Source: Blastococcus sp. HT6-4 (lineage in GTDB: Bacteria > Actinomycetota > Actinomycetes > Mycobacteriales > Geodermatophilaceae). Taken from it: DNA of 64,000 bases. Where the stretch lies: contig NZ_CP155551.1 in assembly GCF_039679125.1 (NCBI RefSeq), positions 1,178,001 to 1,242,000 on the forward strand. Direction: 5' to 3'. The notes beneath the pieces were generated by a model that did not search any database, was not told the origin of the DNA, and was given only the letters and a program-made list of their open reading frames with translations. A program made the position numbers and the translations under genes. Numbering within the stretch: position 1 is the first letter of the stretch; every line of letters starts with the position of its first letter. Shown here in pieces: positions 14,755 through 25,060 of this stretch.

Positions 14755-15267
14755 ATGGGAAGTCCCACGACGTCGACGGAGCTGAATGCAGCGACGTTCC
14801 GACGGGCGATGGCATCGGTGCCGACGGGTGTAGCGCTCCTGACGTGCGGCGAAGGCTCAGAAGCTGACGCGATGACCGTGAACTGCTTCGTTTCGGTTTC
14901 GCTCGATCCCCTGCTCGTCATGGTCGGGGTGGGTGCCGCCGGACGCATGCGTCAGCGCATCGAGGCAGCCGGCGGCTATGCGATCAACGTGCTGACCGAT
15001 GCGCAGAGCCAGCTCCCGGTGCGGTTCAGCCGACGGGACAGGCCGGTCGGGAACCCGGCGATGGCAGAACTCGCCGCGATCCCGGGCCACACCGGGCATC
15101 CGGTGCTTCCGGCGGCGTTGTGCGCCATGGAGTGCTCGCTCGAGGCGGTCTATCCAGCGGGTGATCACGTCCTGCTGCTCGGGCGGGTCCTGGCCATTCG
15201 CAGCGGGCCGGACGGATGCATGCCGCTCCTGTTCCACCGCAGTCGGTACGGACGGGTGGCTCACTGA
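14755..15267 (+). CDS. Flavin reductase (HpaC/SgcE6-like)
   Basis: This 170-residue protein has the FMN-binding split-barrel flavin reductase domain. It includes FRRAMASVPTGVALLT at the N terminus, DAMTVNCFVSVSLDPLL near residue 40, and a GHPVLPAALCAMECSLE segment near 115. Proteins of this type use NAD(P)H to supply reduced flavin to a partner oxygenase; SgcE6 does this in the C-1027 enediyne cluster. The acyl-CoA-dehydrogenase-like gene upstream is the obvious partner. It is the last protein gene before tRNA-Arg, whose 3' end lies 56 bases downstream. Confidence 0.85.
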   Translation: MGSPTTSTELNAATFRRAMASVPTGVALLTCGEGSEADAMTVNCFVSVSLDPLLVMVGVGAAGRMRQRIEAAGGYAINVLTDAQSQLPVRFSRRDRPVGNPAMAELAAIPGHTGHPVLPAALCAMECSLEAVYPAGDHVLLLGRVLAIRSGPDGCMPLLFHRSRYGRVAH

Positions 15268-15323
15268 GCTGTGGTCGGGGCGAGCCTGCTCGCTGGAGGT
15301 TCCGCAGGTCAGACCGCCACGAG

Positions 15324-15396
15324 CGCGCCCGGCAGGGATCGAACCTGCGACCAAGTGCTTAGAAGGCACCTGCTCTATCCGCTGAGCTACGGGCGC
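15324..15396 (-). tRNA. tRNA-Arg(UCU)
   Basis: The complement folds as a complete cloverleaf. It has a 7-bp acceptor stem GCGCCCG/CGGGCGC, a D arm starting TAGCTCAGC, an anticodon loop CTTCTAA giving anticodon UCU, and a T arm with GGTTCGATCC. The CCA is not encoded. The gene reads leftward, so its 3' end (15324) faces the enediyne cluster. tRNA 3' ends are common integration points. Confidence 0.96.
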
Positions 15397-15582
15397 TCGT
15401 GCCTCGATCATCGCATCGCCGGGGCGGCAGGTGCCGGACCCGGGCCCCCGTCGTCCACAGGATGATCCGGCTTCCACAGATCACGGATCGGCCCGCCCAC
15501 CGGCGGCCGCGGCGGTCAGGGTCGACGGCACACCGGCACCGCGCCGGCCGCGCCGGATCCGGCGCAGCCCCTGAGGAGCACC

Positions 15583-16110
15583 GTGAACGACACCCTGGTC
15601 ACCGTCGTCGGCAACGTCGTCGATTCACCCCGCCGCGTCAGCCTGCAGAGCGGCGCCGTCACCAACTTCCGCATGGCCTCCACGTCCCGCCGGTACGACG
15701 CCGCGCGCGAGGAGTTCGTGGACAGCGGCACCTTCTGGGTCGACGTCGAGTGCTGGGGCGCGCTGAGCGGCAACGTCTCAGCCAGCCTCAGCAAGGGCGA
15801 CCCGGTCGTCGTGCACGGGGCGCTGACCACCCAGAGCTGGGAGTCCGACGCCGGCCCGCGCAGCAAGCCGCGCATCAAGGCGTTCGCCGTCGGGCCGAAC
15901 CTGCAGAAGGGGCGGTCGCTGTTCACGCGGGACAAGAGCGCCCGCAGCGGCGAGGAGGGCGGGACCGCGCCCGCCCCGGACCGCGCCGGTGAGCCGGACT
16001 TCCCGGCCGCCGACGACGAGCTGCGTGCCGGCCGGGACTACCTGGGCACCGACGAGACGTTGGACCCCGTGGACACCGACGACCTCTCCCGGGAGCCCGC
16101 GCACGCGTAG
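15583..16110 (+). CDS. Single-stranded DNA-binding protein, SSB paralogue
   Basis: This 175-residue protein has an N-terminal OB fold (about residues 1-110) matching single-stranded DNA-binding proteins: VTVVGNVVDSPRRV, TNFRMAST and FWVDVECWG. It starts at GTG 15583 after GAGGAGCACC. The C-terminal tail is acidic and disordered but ends DLSREPAHA. It lacks the DDDIPF-type tip through which replicative SSB recruits partners, so this is probably the secondary actinobacterial SSB (SsbB-like) and not the essential one. Transcription runs away from the divergent tRNA-Arg. Confidence 0.85.
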   Translation: MNDTLVTVVGNVVDSPRRVSLQSGAVTNFRMASTSRRYDAAREEFVDSGTFWVDVECWGALSGNVSASLSKGDPVVVHGALTTQSWESDAGPRSKPRIKAFAVGPNLQKGRSLFTRDKSARSGEEGGTAPAPDRAGEPDFPAADDELRAGRDYLGTDETLDPVDTDDLSREPAHA

Positions 16111-16211
16111 TTGCCCGGGCTGGGAGGATCGGAGGTTGAGAACGCCTGGGGGCGGGCCGGGCATCGGCCGGCCCGCCCCCGCTCGCGACCGACGGAAGGC
16201 TCCGAAGCCCA

Positions 16212-17882
<1,671 letters not shown>

Positions 17883-17898
17883 CAGCTCTTCGAGCACG

Positions 17899-18384
17899 TC
17901 ACCGCCGATGGCTGGACGGAGCGCCCGCTCCGCGCCGGCCATCGGCGTCCGGGTCACCGGCGAAGCGCTCGACGAACCGTCGCTGCCCCGGCGTCTCCAC
18001 GGCCCGGGGCCGGTAGTGCCGGCGGACGTGGGCCACCGCCTCGTCGGCAGGCAACCCGTCCAGGACGGCGAGGCAGGCCAGAGCCGTCCCGGTGCGCCCC
18101 GTTCCGCCGCGGCAGGCGACCTCCACCCGCTCGCCGGCGGCGCGCTGCCAGGCCGTGCGCAGCGCGTCGGCAGCCGCGGCCGGTTCGCGGGGCGGCCGGA
18201 AGTCCGGCCACCGCACCCACCGGCTCTCCCAGGTGACCGGCCGGGGTGGCCGGCCGAGCAGGTAGAGCCCGAACCGGGGGAGGGGACCGGCGGGCAGCGG
18301 CGCCCGGAGCGCCCGACCGCGCACGAGCCGGCCGGACGGCAGCGCCAGCACTCCCGGCGCAGCGGCGTCCCACGGCTCGGTCAC
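17899..18384 (-). CDS. Protein-tyrosine/dual-specificity phosphatase family protein
   Basis: This is a 161-residue cytoplasmic protein with a phosphatase P-loop CRGGTGRTGTA (CX5R; Cys near residue 90) followed by a helix LACLAVL, as in small dual-specificity phosphatases. The leucine- and proline-rich first 65 residues are not recognisable as a separate domain. It starts at GTG 18384. The general acid loop is not obvious; PDFRPP near residue 62 may supply the aspartate. The substrate is unknown. Confidence 0.75.
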   Translation of the reverse strand: MTEPWDAAAPGVLALPSGRLVRGRALRAPLPAGPLPRFGLYLLGRPPRPVTWESRWVRWPDFRPPREPAAAADALRTAWQRAAGERVEVACRGGTGRTGTALACLAVLDGLPADEAVAHVRRHYRPRAVETPGQRRFVERFAGDPDADGRRGAGAPSSHRR

Positions 18385-18452
18385 GTCGGGAGCCTAGGGA
18401 TGGTTCGCGGGCCCCGTCCCGGTGCGCGGACCCGATGCGGCAGGGTGGCGGC

Positions 18453-18869
18453 GTGAGGCACACGGTGCACGTCCCCATGCGCTGGTCGGACATGGACGCC
18501 TACCAGCACATCAACAACGTCGCCTTCCTCGGCTACTTCGAGATGGCGCGGGTCAACCTCTTCTTCGAGCAGCCGACGCACGACGCGGAGACCGGGATGC
18601 GGCGCGGCCTGGTCGTCGCGTCGCACGAGATCGCCTACAAGCGCTCGGTGGTCTACGACGCCGACCCGCTGGAGGTGCAGGTCTGGGTGTCCGGCATCCG
18701 CGCCGCCGCATTCACCTGCCACTACGAGCTCTTCGACCACGGGGCGCTCGCCGTCACCGGGAGCACGCTGCTCGTGCCGTTCGACTTCGCGCTGAACCGG
18801 CCGCGCCGGCTCACCGCCGAGGAGAAGGAGTTCCTCGCCCGCTGGGCCGACGAGCCGACCGCGGCCTGA
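18453..18869 (+). CDS. Acyl-CoA thioesterase, hot-dog fold (4HBT family)
   Basis: This 138-residue single hot-dog protein carries the family motif WSDMDAYQHINNVAFLGYFE, with Asp near residue 14 as the likely catalytic acid. It resembles FadM/YbgC-type thioesterases, which hydrolyse acyl-CoA in the cytosol. The start is GTG 18453; the frame is open upstream, but that part overlaps the divergent phosphatase gene and has no homology. A strong hairpin lies 46 bases after the stop. Confidence 0.88.
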   Translation: MRHTVHVPMRWSDMDAYQHINNVAFLGYFEMARVNLFFEQPTHDAETGMRRGLVVASHEIAYKRSVVYDADPLEVQVWVSGIRAAAFTCHYELFDHGALAVTGSTLLVPFDFALNRPRRLTAEEKEFLARWADEPTAA

Positions 18870-18915
18870 CCGCCCTGGGTCAGGGCTGGTCGGGCAGGAT
18901 CAGGGAGTCTGCGGA

Positions 18916-18956
18916 CAGTCTGTCTCTGCCCACCACGGTGGGGCAGAGACAGACTG
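18916..18956. terminator. Bidirectional hairpin terminator
   Basis: A 16-bp perfect stem (18916-18931 with 18941-18956) contains CAGTCTGTCTCTGCCC and its complement. The inner part can add ACC/GGT pairs with one bulged base. No T-run follows, as is usual in GC-rich actinobacteria. It lies between two convergent genes, the thioesterase and the MOSC gene, and can serve both. Confidence 0.85.
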
Positions 18957-19007
18957 CCGTCGCCATCCCTCAGCCACCCGGCCGCCCGGGCGACCGCGGC
19001 CGCGTGC

Positions 19008-19544
19008 TCAGCCGGTGACGATCCTGGGCACCGGGCGGTCAGCGCCGGTCGGCGCGCCCCGCCGGGCGGCCTCCTCGTCGGGAACCAGCCGCACCGGCGC
19101 CCCCTCGGCCACCAGCGCCCCGCCGAACACCGCCGCGTTGATCCCGCCCCGGTGCACCATCGCCTTCACCAGCTTCAGCCCGGTCAGCCGCTCCAGGTGG
19201 GTGCACGGCGGGCAGCGCTTCATCCCGAACAGCAGCGCGTCACCGACCGCGAACCACCGGCCCACCAGCGAGGGGAGCTCGATCCCGCCGGTCACCAGGT
19301 TGCGGCGGGTGTCCCCGGTCGAGAGCCCGGCGCCCACCTCGGCGGCGACCGCGGCCACGTCGGCGCGGTCGATCAGCGTCAGCTGCTTCTCCAGGTCGGG
19401 GTACTGCGCCCACGTCCCGCCGCCGAGCGCATAGCGGTCGCCGTCCAGGCCGACACCGGCCACCAGCCGGGCCGACGGCAGCCGGCGCATGGGTCCCGCG
19501 GCCCGCGGGGTCGACCAGATCTCCAGCAGCGAGCCGGTGTCCAT
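19008..19544 (-). CDS. MOSC domain-containing protein
   Basis: This is a 178-residue MOSC (molybdenum cofactor sulfurase C-terminal) protein. It shows GVGLDGDRYALGGGTW near residue 30, QLTLIDRADV near 56, TRRNLVTGG near 80, and the cysteine segment FGMKRCPPCTHLERLTG near 108. The cysteine region is expected to carry sulfur or interact with the molybdenum cofactor. ATG 19544 is preferred because GGAGG sits 5 bases upstream; a GTG at 19556 would add four residues. It is downstream of bioN in the same direction and may be co-transcribed, though a functional link to biotin import is not apparent. Confidence 0.88.
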   Translation of the reverse strand: MDTGSLLEIWSTPRAAGPMRRLPSARLVAGVGLDGDRYALGGGTWAQYPDLEKQLTLIDRADVAAVAAEVGAGLSTGDTRRNLVTGGIELPSLVGRWFAVGDALLFGMKRCPPCTHLERLTGLKLVKAMVHRGGINAAVFGGALVAEGAPVRLVPDEEAARRGAPTGADRPVPRIVTG

Positions 19545-19559
19545 CGGCGCCTCCACGGG

Positions 19560-20210
19560 TCAGGCGGCGGTGGCGCGGGAACGCCGGGCCGGGGGGACGT
19601 CGTCGGCGCCGCGGGCGTCGAGCGCCTCGCTCACGGTGTGCGCCATCTGCAGCAACTGCACGAGCAACGGCGTCACCGTCGTCCGCAGGCCGCGCACCCC
19701 GCGGGCCGAGCCGCCCCGCGCGGCCTGCGCCTCGCGGATCCGGTCGGCGCGCTCGGCCAGCACCGGGATGAACCGCAGCGCCATCGAGATCACCAGCCCG
19801 ATCCGCGCGGGCCGGACACCGACGAGCCGCAGCGGCGCGCACAGCCGCTCGATGACGGCCACCATCTCCGTCACCCGCGTCGTCGCGGTCACCACGGCGG
19901 CGGCGAGCACCAGCGCGAGCAGCCGCGTGACGGTGAGCACGGCGGTGGACACGTCACTGAACAGCGCGTGGAAGACGAACAGGCCGAGCAGCCACCACCG
20001 CACCGTCCGCGCCTGCCGGGCCAGCGTCCCGACCGGCAGCCGGGCCACCCCGACCCCGACGGCGAGGACGCCGAGCAGCACGGCGCCGGCCACCGGGAGC
20101 TCCGGCACGGCGAACATCAGCACCGCCAGCGCGGCGAGGGCCAGCAGCTTCCACCCCGCGGGCACCCGGTGGACGGCGCTGCGCCGCGGCACGTACAGCG
20201 CGAGGGTCAT
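19560..20210 (-). CDS. bioN: ECF transporter T component (BioN/CbiQ family)
   Basis: This 216-residue membrane protein has about five hydrophobic helices and two Ala-Arg-Gly coupling motifs, REAQAARGG (near 160) and SEALDARGA (near 195), that contact the ATPase. It is the transmembrane coupling subunit of an energy-coupling-factor importer. Because it is encoded directly after BioY and a dedicated ATPase, the substrate is almost certainly biotin. The ATG overlaps the upstream ATPase stop by 4 bases. Confidence 0.9.
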   Translation of the reverse strand: MTLALYVPRRSAVHRVPAGWKLLALAALAVLMFAVPELPVAGAVLLGVLAVGVGVARLPVGTLARQARTVRWWLLGLFVFHALFSDVSTAVLTVTRLLALVLAAAVVTATTRVTEMVAVIERLCAPLRLVGVRPARIGLVISMALRFIPVLAERADRIREAQAARGGSARGVRGLRTTVTPLLVQLLQMAHTVSEALDARGADDVPPARRSRATAA

Positions 20211-20941
20211 CGCCGCTCCATCAGGGCGCGGTAGGCGGCGACCGACGACGCGGGCCCACCGTCGGCCACCACCCGGCCGCCGTCGATGACCAGGACCCGG
20301 TCGAACCCGTCGAGCAGGTCGAGCTGGTGGGTCACCACGACCACCTGCTGCTCGAGCTCGTCGATCACCCGCGCGACGCGCCGGGCGTTGACCAGGTCGA
20401 GCAGCGTCGTCGGCTCGTCGAACACGACGCGGGCCGGGCGCATCACCAGCACGCCGGCGATGGCCAGCAGCTGCTTCTGCCCACCCGAGAGCAGGTGCGC
20501 CGGGTGGTCGGCGTGCCCGGTCAGGCCGTAGCGCGCCAGCACCTCGGCCACCCGCTCGGCCCGCTCGCCGGCGGGCACCCCCTGGTTCTCCAGCCCGTAG
20601 GCGGCGTCCTCGGCCACCGTCGGGTGCACGATCTGGGCGTCCGGGTCCTGGAACACGAACCCCACCCGCCGCCGGATCTCGCGCACCTGCGTGCGCGTGT
20701 CCAGCCCGTCGACCAGCACCTGCCCGACGGTGGGGACGACGAGGCCGTTCAGGAGCCGCGCGAAGGTGCTCTTCCCCGAGCCGTTGGCGCCGACGACGCC
20801 GATGCGCGCCTCGGTCAGCTGCAGGTCCAGGTCGGTGAGCACCGGCCGGTCACCGTAGCGGTGCGCGACCCCCCGCAGCTCGATGCCGCGGGCGGGGTCG
20901 GCGACCGCGTCGGCCCGTGCCTCCGGCCTGCGGAACCTCAC
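20207..20941 (-). CDS. bioM: ECF transporter ATPase (BioM)
   Basis: This 244-residue ABC ATPase has Walker A GANGSGKST at residues 51-59, a Q-loop in FVFQDPDAQIVH, the signature LSGGQKQLLA, Walker B VVFDEPTTLLDL and an H-loop VVTHQLDLL. It powers the biotin ECF importer together with BioN and BioY. The gene overlaps bioY upstream and bioN downstream by 4 bases each, forming a compact bioY-bioM-bioN operon. Confidence 0.93.
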   Translation of the reverse strand: MRFRRPEARADAVADPARGIELRGVAHRYGDRPVLTDLDLQLTEARIGVVGANGSGKSTFARLLNGLVVPTVGQVLVDGLDTRTQVREIRRRVGFVFQDPDAQIVHPTVAEDAAYGLENQGVPAGERAERVAEVLARYGLTGHADHPAHLLSGGQKQLLAIAGVLVMRPARVVFDEPTTLLDLVNARRVARVIDELEQQVVVVTHQLDLLDGFDRVLVIDGGRVVADGGPASSVAAYRALMERR

Positions 20942-21501
20942 CGGTCGGCGAGCGCCCGCTGCGGTCGGTCGATCACCGGGTAGCTGCGGCGCACCTGAGC
21001 CGCGATCGCAGCGGCGATGAACGCCTTGACCGCGTCACCGGGGAGGAACGGCAGGGCCCCGGAGACGATCGCCTCGCCGAGGGACAGGTTGGCGACGGCG
21101 GCCAGCACGGGCACGCCGATCAGGTAGACGACGACCATGCCGCCGACGATGTTGAACAGCACGCCCCACGCCACGTTGTAGCGGGCCCAGAACCGCTCGG
21201 TCAGCCAACCGATGACGAACGCCGCGATCGGCCAGCTGAACAGGTAACCGGCCGTCGGGCCGGCGAAGACGGCCAGACCGCCGGAGCCGCTGGCCAGCAG
21301 GGGCAGCCCGATCGCCACGAGCACCAGGAACAGCAGCACCGCCAGGAAGCCGCGCCGGGCCCCCAGGACGCTGCCGGCCAGCATCACGCCGAGGGTCTGC
21401 GCGGTGATCGGCACCGGGCCGATCTGGATCGCGGGGAGCGTCCCCAGCACGGCGATGATCGCCGCGAAGAGGGCGACGTAGGCGAGGTCCCGGGTCTTCA
21501 T
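20938..21501 (-). CDS. bioY: Biotin transporter S component BioY
   Basis: This is a 187-residue membrane protein. ATG 21501 is preceded by AGGAGCTGAAC and begins MKTRDLAYVALFAAIIAVLG. The segment IQIGPVPITAQTLGVMLAG (about 25-43) is the BioY substrate-binding signature, and PTAGYLFSWPIAAFVIGWL follows near residue 85. It captures biotin with high affinity; the coupled BioM and BioN give active uptake. First gene of the operon. No BirA-type operator is evident to me in the 103-base upstream gap. Confidence 0.95.
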   Translation of the reverse strand: MKTRDLAYVALFAAIIAVLGTLPAIQIGPVPITAQTLGVMLAGSVLGARRGFLAVLLFLVLVAIGLPLLASGSGGLAVFAGPTAGYLFSWPIAAFVIGWLTERFWARYNVAWGVLFNIVGGMVVVYLIGVPVLAAVANLSLGEAIVSGALPFLPGDAVKAFIAAAIAAQVRRSYPVIDRPQRALADR

Positions 21502-21604
21502 GTTCAGCTCCTGCGGTGCGCCGTCGGGAAGGCGCCGCCGGCCCGGCGTCACCTGCGGCACGGTACCCGAGCGCCGGAGGGCGCCCGGGCACCGGGCGAT
21601 CCGG

Positions 21605-23194
21605 TCAGGCGTGCAGCCACACCGCGGTGTCGTCGGGCACCGTGCCGTCGTCCACCGGGGCGCTGCCGAGCAGCACCCGGCCCTCGGGCACCGGCACCGG
21701 CGCCCCGGAGAGGTTGACCAGGCAGACCAGCCCGCCCGGACGGCGGAAGGCGACGCAACCGTCGGGTGCCTGTAACCACTGCACGCTCTCCCCGGCGAAG
21801 ACGGGCGAGGAGGCGCGCAGCTCGAGCGCGGCTCGGTACAGCGACAGCATCGAACCGTCCTCGGTGCGCTGCGCCTCGGCCGTGAGCGAGGCCCAGCCGT
21901 CGGGCATGGGCAGCCAGGTGTCGGCCCCGGACGAGAAGCCGTAGGAGGGCTCGGTGCCCGACCAGGGCACCGGGATGCGGCACGCATCGCGCCCGCGCTC
22001 GGTGCCGCCCGAGCGGAACCACATCGGGTCCTGCAGCACGTGGTCGGGCAGGTCGACGTCGGGCATCCCGAGCTCGTCACCGTTGTAGAGGTAGGCCGCG
22101 CCGGGCAGTGCCAGCTGCAGCAGGGCCGCCGCCCGGGCCCGGCGGGTGCCGAGCGCGCCGCCGCCGTAGCGGGTGACGTGCCGGGGCCGGTCGTGGTTCG
22201 ACAGCACCCAGCACGCCGGCGCCGGGGTGCCCTCCACGGCAGCCAGCGAGTGGGTGATCGCGTCCCGCAGGCCGTCCGGCGTCCACTCGGCGGTGAGCAG
22301 CTTGAAGTTGAAGGCCAGCTGCAGCTCGTCCTCGCGGAGGTACTGCGCCAGCCGCTCGTCGTCGGAGACCCAGACCTCGCCCACGGCCATCGTGCCGGGG
22401 TACTCGTCGATGACCGCCCGGATGCGGCGGTGCACCACGTGCACGCCGTCCTGGTCGAACCGGTGGTCGCCGGGGCCGTGGTCGTCGAGCAGGCCGGTGT
22501 CGTCCATCGGCACCATGTCGGGCAGCCCGTCGGGCTTGGCCATGCCGTGGGCGACGTCGATCCGGAAGCCGTCCACCCCCCGGTCGAGCCAGAACCGCAT
22601 GGTCTCCTCGAGGTCGGCGACCACCTCGGGATTGCCGAAGTTCAGGTCGGGCTGCTCGGGCGCGAAGATGTGCAGGTACCACTGCCCGTCGGGCACGCGG
22701 GTCCACGCCGGCCCGCCGAACACCGACGGCCAGTTGTTCGGCGGCTCGCTGCCGTCGGGGCCGCGACCGTCGCGGAACAGGTAGCGCGCCCGCTCCGGGG
22801 AGCCCGGGCCGGCGGCCAGCGCCGCCTGGAACCACTCGTGGTCGTGCGAGCTGTGGTTGGGCACCAGGTCGACGGTCACCCGGATGCCCAGGGCGTGCGC
22901 CTCGGCCAGCAGCGCGTCGAACTCCGCGAGGTCGCCGAACACCGGCTCGACGTCCCGCGGGTCGGCGACGTCGTAGCCGTGGTCGGCCATCGGCGAGGGG
23001 TAGAACGGCGTGATCCACAGCGCGTCCACGCCGAGGTCGGCCAGGTGCGGCAGCCGCGACCGGATGCCGGCCAGGTCGCCGACGCCGTCGCCGTTGCCGT
23101 CGGCGAAGCTGCGGATGTAGATCTGGTAGAAGACCGCGTTCCGCCACCAGTCGGTGTCGGTGGGGGACAGGGTGCGGTTCGGCTCCGGGCTCAC
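21605..23194 (-). CDS. Glycoside hydrolase family 13 alpha-glucosidase
   Basis: This 529-residue protein has the full GH13 layout. It has AVFYQIYIRSFADGNGDGVG at the N terminus and VTVDLVPNHSS (conserved region I). The nucleophile is Asp213 in GFRIDVAHG, the acid/base Glu273 in AVGEVWV, and the transition-state stabiliser Asp335 in SNHDRPRH. It resembles oligo-1,6-glucosidase and trehalose-6-phosphate-hydrolase-type enzymes, which cleave alpha-glucosides in the cytoplasm. The exact linkage cannot be told from sequence. It starts at GTG 23194 and has no signal peptide. No sugar transporter or regulator is adjacent. Confidence 0.92.
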   Translation of the reverse strand: MSPEPNRTLSPTDTDWWRNAVFYQIYIRSFADGNGDGVGDLAGIRSRLPHLADLGVDALWITPFYPSPMADHGYDVADPRDVEPVFGDLAEFDALLAEAHALGIRVTVDLVPNHSSHDHEWFQAALAAGPGSPERARYLFRDGRGPDGSEPPNNWPSVFGGPAWTRVPDGQWYLHIFAPEQPDLNFGNPEVVADLEETMRFWLDRGVDGFRIDVAHGMAKPDGLPDMVPMDDTGLLDDHGPGDHRFDQDGVHVVHRRIRAVIDEYPGTMAVGEVWVSDDERLAQYLREDELQLAFNFKLLTAEWTPDGLRDAITHSLAAVEGTPAPACWVLSNHDRPRHVTRYGGGALGTRRARAAALLQLALPGAAYLYNGDELGMPDVDLPDHVLQDPMWFRSGGTERGRDACRIPVPWSGTEPSYGFSSGADTWLPMPDGWASLTAEAQRTEDGSMLSLYRAALELRASSPVFAGESVQWLQAPDGCVAFRRPGGLVCLVNLSGAPVPVPEGRVLLGSAPVDDGTVPDDTAVWLHA

Positions 23195-23357
23195 CGGGCT
23201 CCTCGGGTGCTCTCGTGGACGTTCGGGGATGCGGCCGCTGTGGGGGTGGTCCTCGTGCGCGGGGGTCCGGCAGGACCCGTGAGCACGAGCAGGGCCCCCG
23301 GAGCGGGCCGCGGGGGCCGCGCGGGGGCTGCGACGGGTGGGCAGAGTGCCCGGCGGG

Positions 23358-23756
23358 TCAGCGGTTCTGCATGCTGTGCGCCGCCATCTCCAGGTAACCC
23401 CAGAGCGTGGCGTCCTGCTGCGGGGGCAGGTCGAGCGAGTCGACGGCGTCGCGCATGTGCGACAGCCACGCGTCGCGCTCGGCGGGTCCGATGGCGAAGG
23501 GGGCGTGCCGCATCCGCAGCCGCGGGTGCCCGCGCTCCTGGGAGTAGGTCGTTGGCCCGCCCCAGTACTGCTCGAGGAACCCGCGCAGGCGGGTCTCGGC
23601 GCCCTCCCAGTCGTCCTGCGGGTAGAGCGGTGCGAGCACCGGGTCGGTGCGGACGGCGGCGTAGAACCGGGAGACCAGCCGGCGGAAGGTCGGCTCGCCC
23701 CCGACCTCGTCGTAGAAGGTCCGCGCCGACGGCAGGGACCGCCTCGACTCGCTCAT
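23358..23756 (-). CDS. glbO: Group II truncated hemoglobin (trHbO)
   Basis: This is a 132-residue globin of the trHbO class. It has [21 protein letters not shown] at helices [12 protein letters not shown] with the B10/CD1 aromatic region, [20 protein letters not shown] containing the proximal histidine, and a W at the G8 position in DAWLSHM. The protein binds heme and oxygen or NO. In mycobacteria GlbO is linked to respiration and oxidative protection. The start ATG overlaps the stop of the upstream transporter gene by 4 bases, so the two share an operon with the mscS-like gene. Confidence 0.92.
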   Translation of the reverse strand: MSESRRSLPSARTFYDEVGGEPTFRRLVSRFYAAVRTDPVLAPLYPQDDWEGAETRLRGFLEQYWGGPTTYSQERGHPRLRMRHAPFAIGPAERDAWLSHMRDAVDSLDLPPQQDATLWGYLEMAAHSMQNR

Positions 23757-25060
23757 GCCCCGGATGCTCCCTCAGCGTCGACCGTGGCGCGCGCCTGGTT
23801 GCGCGTGCGCCGATAGGCCACCAGCGCCGGGGCGACCGCGATCATTCCGAGGCAGCCGGAGAGCGCGACCACCGTGCCGGGCGCGAGCACCTCGGCGGCC
23901 AGCCCCGCGGCGACGGCGCCCAGGCCCTGCACGCCGGCCAGCCCGCTGGCCGCGACGCCGAACGCGCGTCCGCGGAACGGTCCCGGGACGGCCTGCACGA
24001 AGGCCACGTTCAGCGGGATCGTCCAGGCCGCACCGAGCCCGGAGACGAACAGCATCGCCACCAGCACCCAGAACGGCACCGCACCGGGGCCCGCCAGCGC
24101 CGCGACGAGCCCACCCACGAGGACGGGGGCCAGCGACACGAGCACGAGCGGGGCCACGAGCCGCTCCCGTCGCGCCGGCGACACCAGCCGGGCGATGACC
24201 AGCCCGCCGATGGTGACGCCCAGCGGATTGGCGGCCAGCAGCACGCCGATCGCCGTCGTCCCCTGGCCCAGGGAGTCGACCAGCGGGGCGGCGATGCCCT
24301 CGGTGGCGTACACGAACCCCGTCGTCACCCACAGGACGCCGACGATCGCGAGCAGCCGCGGGCTGGAGCGGATGAACCGCAGGCCCGCCGTCGTGTCCCG
24401 CCAGAGGGATCCCGGTTGCCCGCCCTCACCGGCCGGCGCCGGACGCCGCTCCAGCCGCGCCCACAGCCAGACGGCGGAGACCACGAACGTGGCCGAGTCG
24501 ACCAGCAGCGCCGCCGACGGGTTCAGCACGGCCACCAGCGCACCACCGGCCAGGAAGCCGCCGACCTGGGCCAGCTGCAGCGTGATCCCGGTGAGCGAGG
24601 TGGCGACGGCGTACCGGTCGCCGTCGAGCACGTCGGCCATGAGCGCCGAGCGGGCGGACTCGAACGGTGGCGCGCACAGGCCCACCACGAAGAGCAGGGC
24701 GAGCAGCACCGGCAGCGGCATCCCGGGGACGGCCATCACCGCCACCAGGGCCGCCCGGGCGGCGTCGGTGGCGATCAGCACCCGGTGCCGGGGCAGCCGG
24801 TCGGCCAGGGTCGACAGCAGCGGCCCGCCGATGAGCCAGGGCAGGTGGCCGATCGCGAAGGTCAGCGCGGCCAGCAGGGGCGAGGAGGTGCGGTTGTAGA
24901 CGAGGACGGTGAGCGCCACGCGGGCCAGCTCGTCGCCGGCCGCGGAGAGCAGGAAGGTGCCGAAGAGCGGGCGGAACTCCCGGACGGCGAAGACCTCGCC
25001 GAACGTGGCCTGCCGCAGCGGCGCGCCCTCGGGGAGTCCCTCCGGCGCGGTTCCGCTCAG
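23753..25060 (-). CDS. MFS transporter, probable CTG start
   Basis: This 435-residue protein has about 12 hydrophobic segments and major-facilitator features: [25 protein letters not shown], then [10 protein letters not shown] between helices 2 and 3. It resembles multidrug-type exporters of the Bcr/MdtG kind. There is no ATG or GTG between the end of the upstream gene and the first helix. The only start consistent with tight packing is CTG 25060, whose CTGA overlaps the upstream TGA as ATGA does elsewhere here. The nearest in-frame GTG (25174) would add 38 low-quality residues inside mscS. The substrate is unknown. Confidence 0.8.
   Translation of the reverse strand: MSGTAPEGLPEGAPLRQATFGEVFAVREFRPLFGTFLLSAAGDELARVALTVLVYNRTSSPLLAALTFAIGHLPWLIGGPLLSTLADRLPRHRVLIATDAARAALVAVMAVPGMPLPVLLALLFVVGLCAPPFESARSALMADVLDGDRYAVATSLTGITLQLAQVGGFLAGGALVAVLNPSAALLVDSATFVVSAVWLWARLERRPAPAGEGGQPGSLWRDTTAGLRFIRSSPRLLAIVGVLWVTTGFVYATEGIAAPLVDSLGQGTTAIGVLLAANPLGVTIGGLVIARLVSPARRERLVAPLVLVSLAPVLVGGLVAALAGPGAVPFWVLVAMLFVSGLGAAWTIPLNVAFVQAVPGPFRGRAFGVAASGLAGVQGLGAVAAGLAAEVLAPGTVVALSGCLGMIAVAPALVAYRRTRNQARATVDAEGASGA

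Noticed and set aside
15271..15465. Short plus-strand protein reading GRDRTCDQVLRRHLLYPLS
   Set aside because: This is the familiar false peptide produced by translating the antisense of a tRNA gene; the locus is tRNA-Arg.
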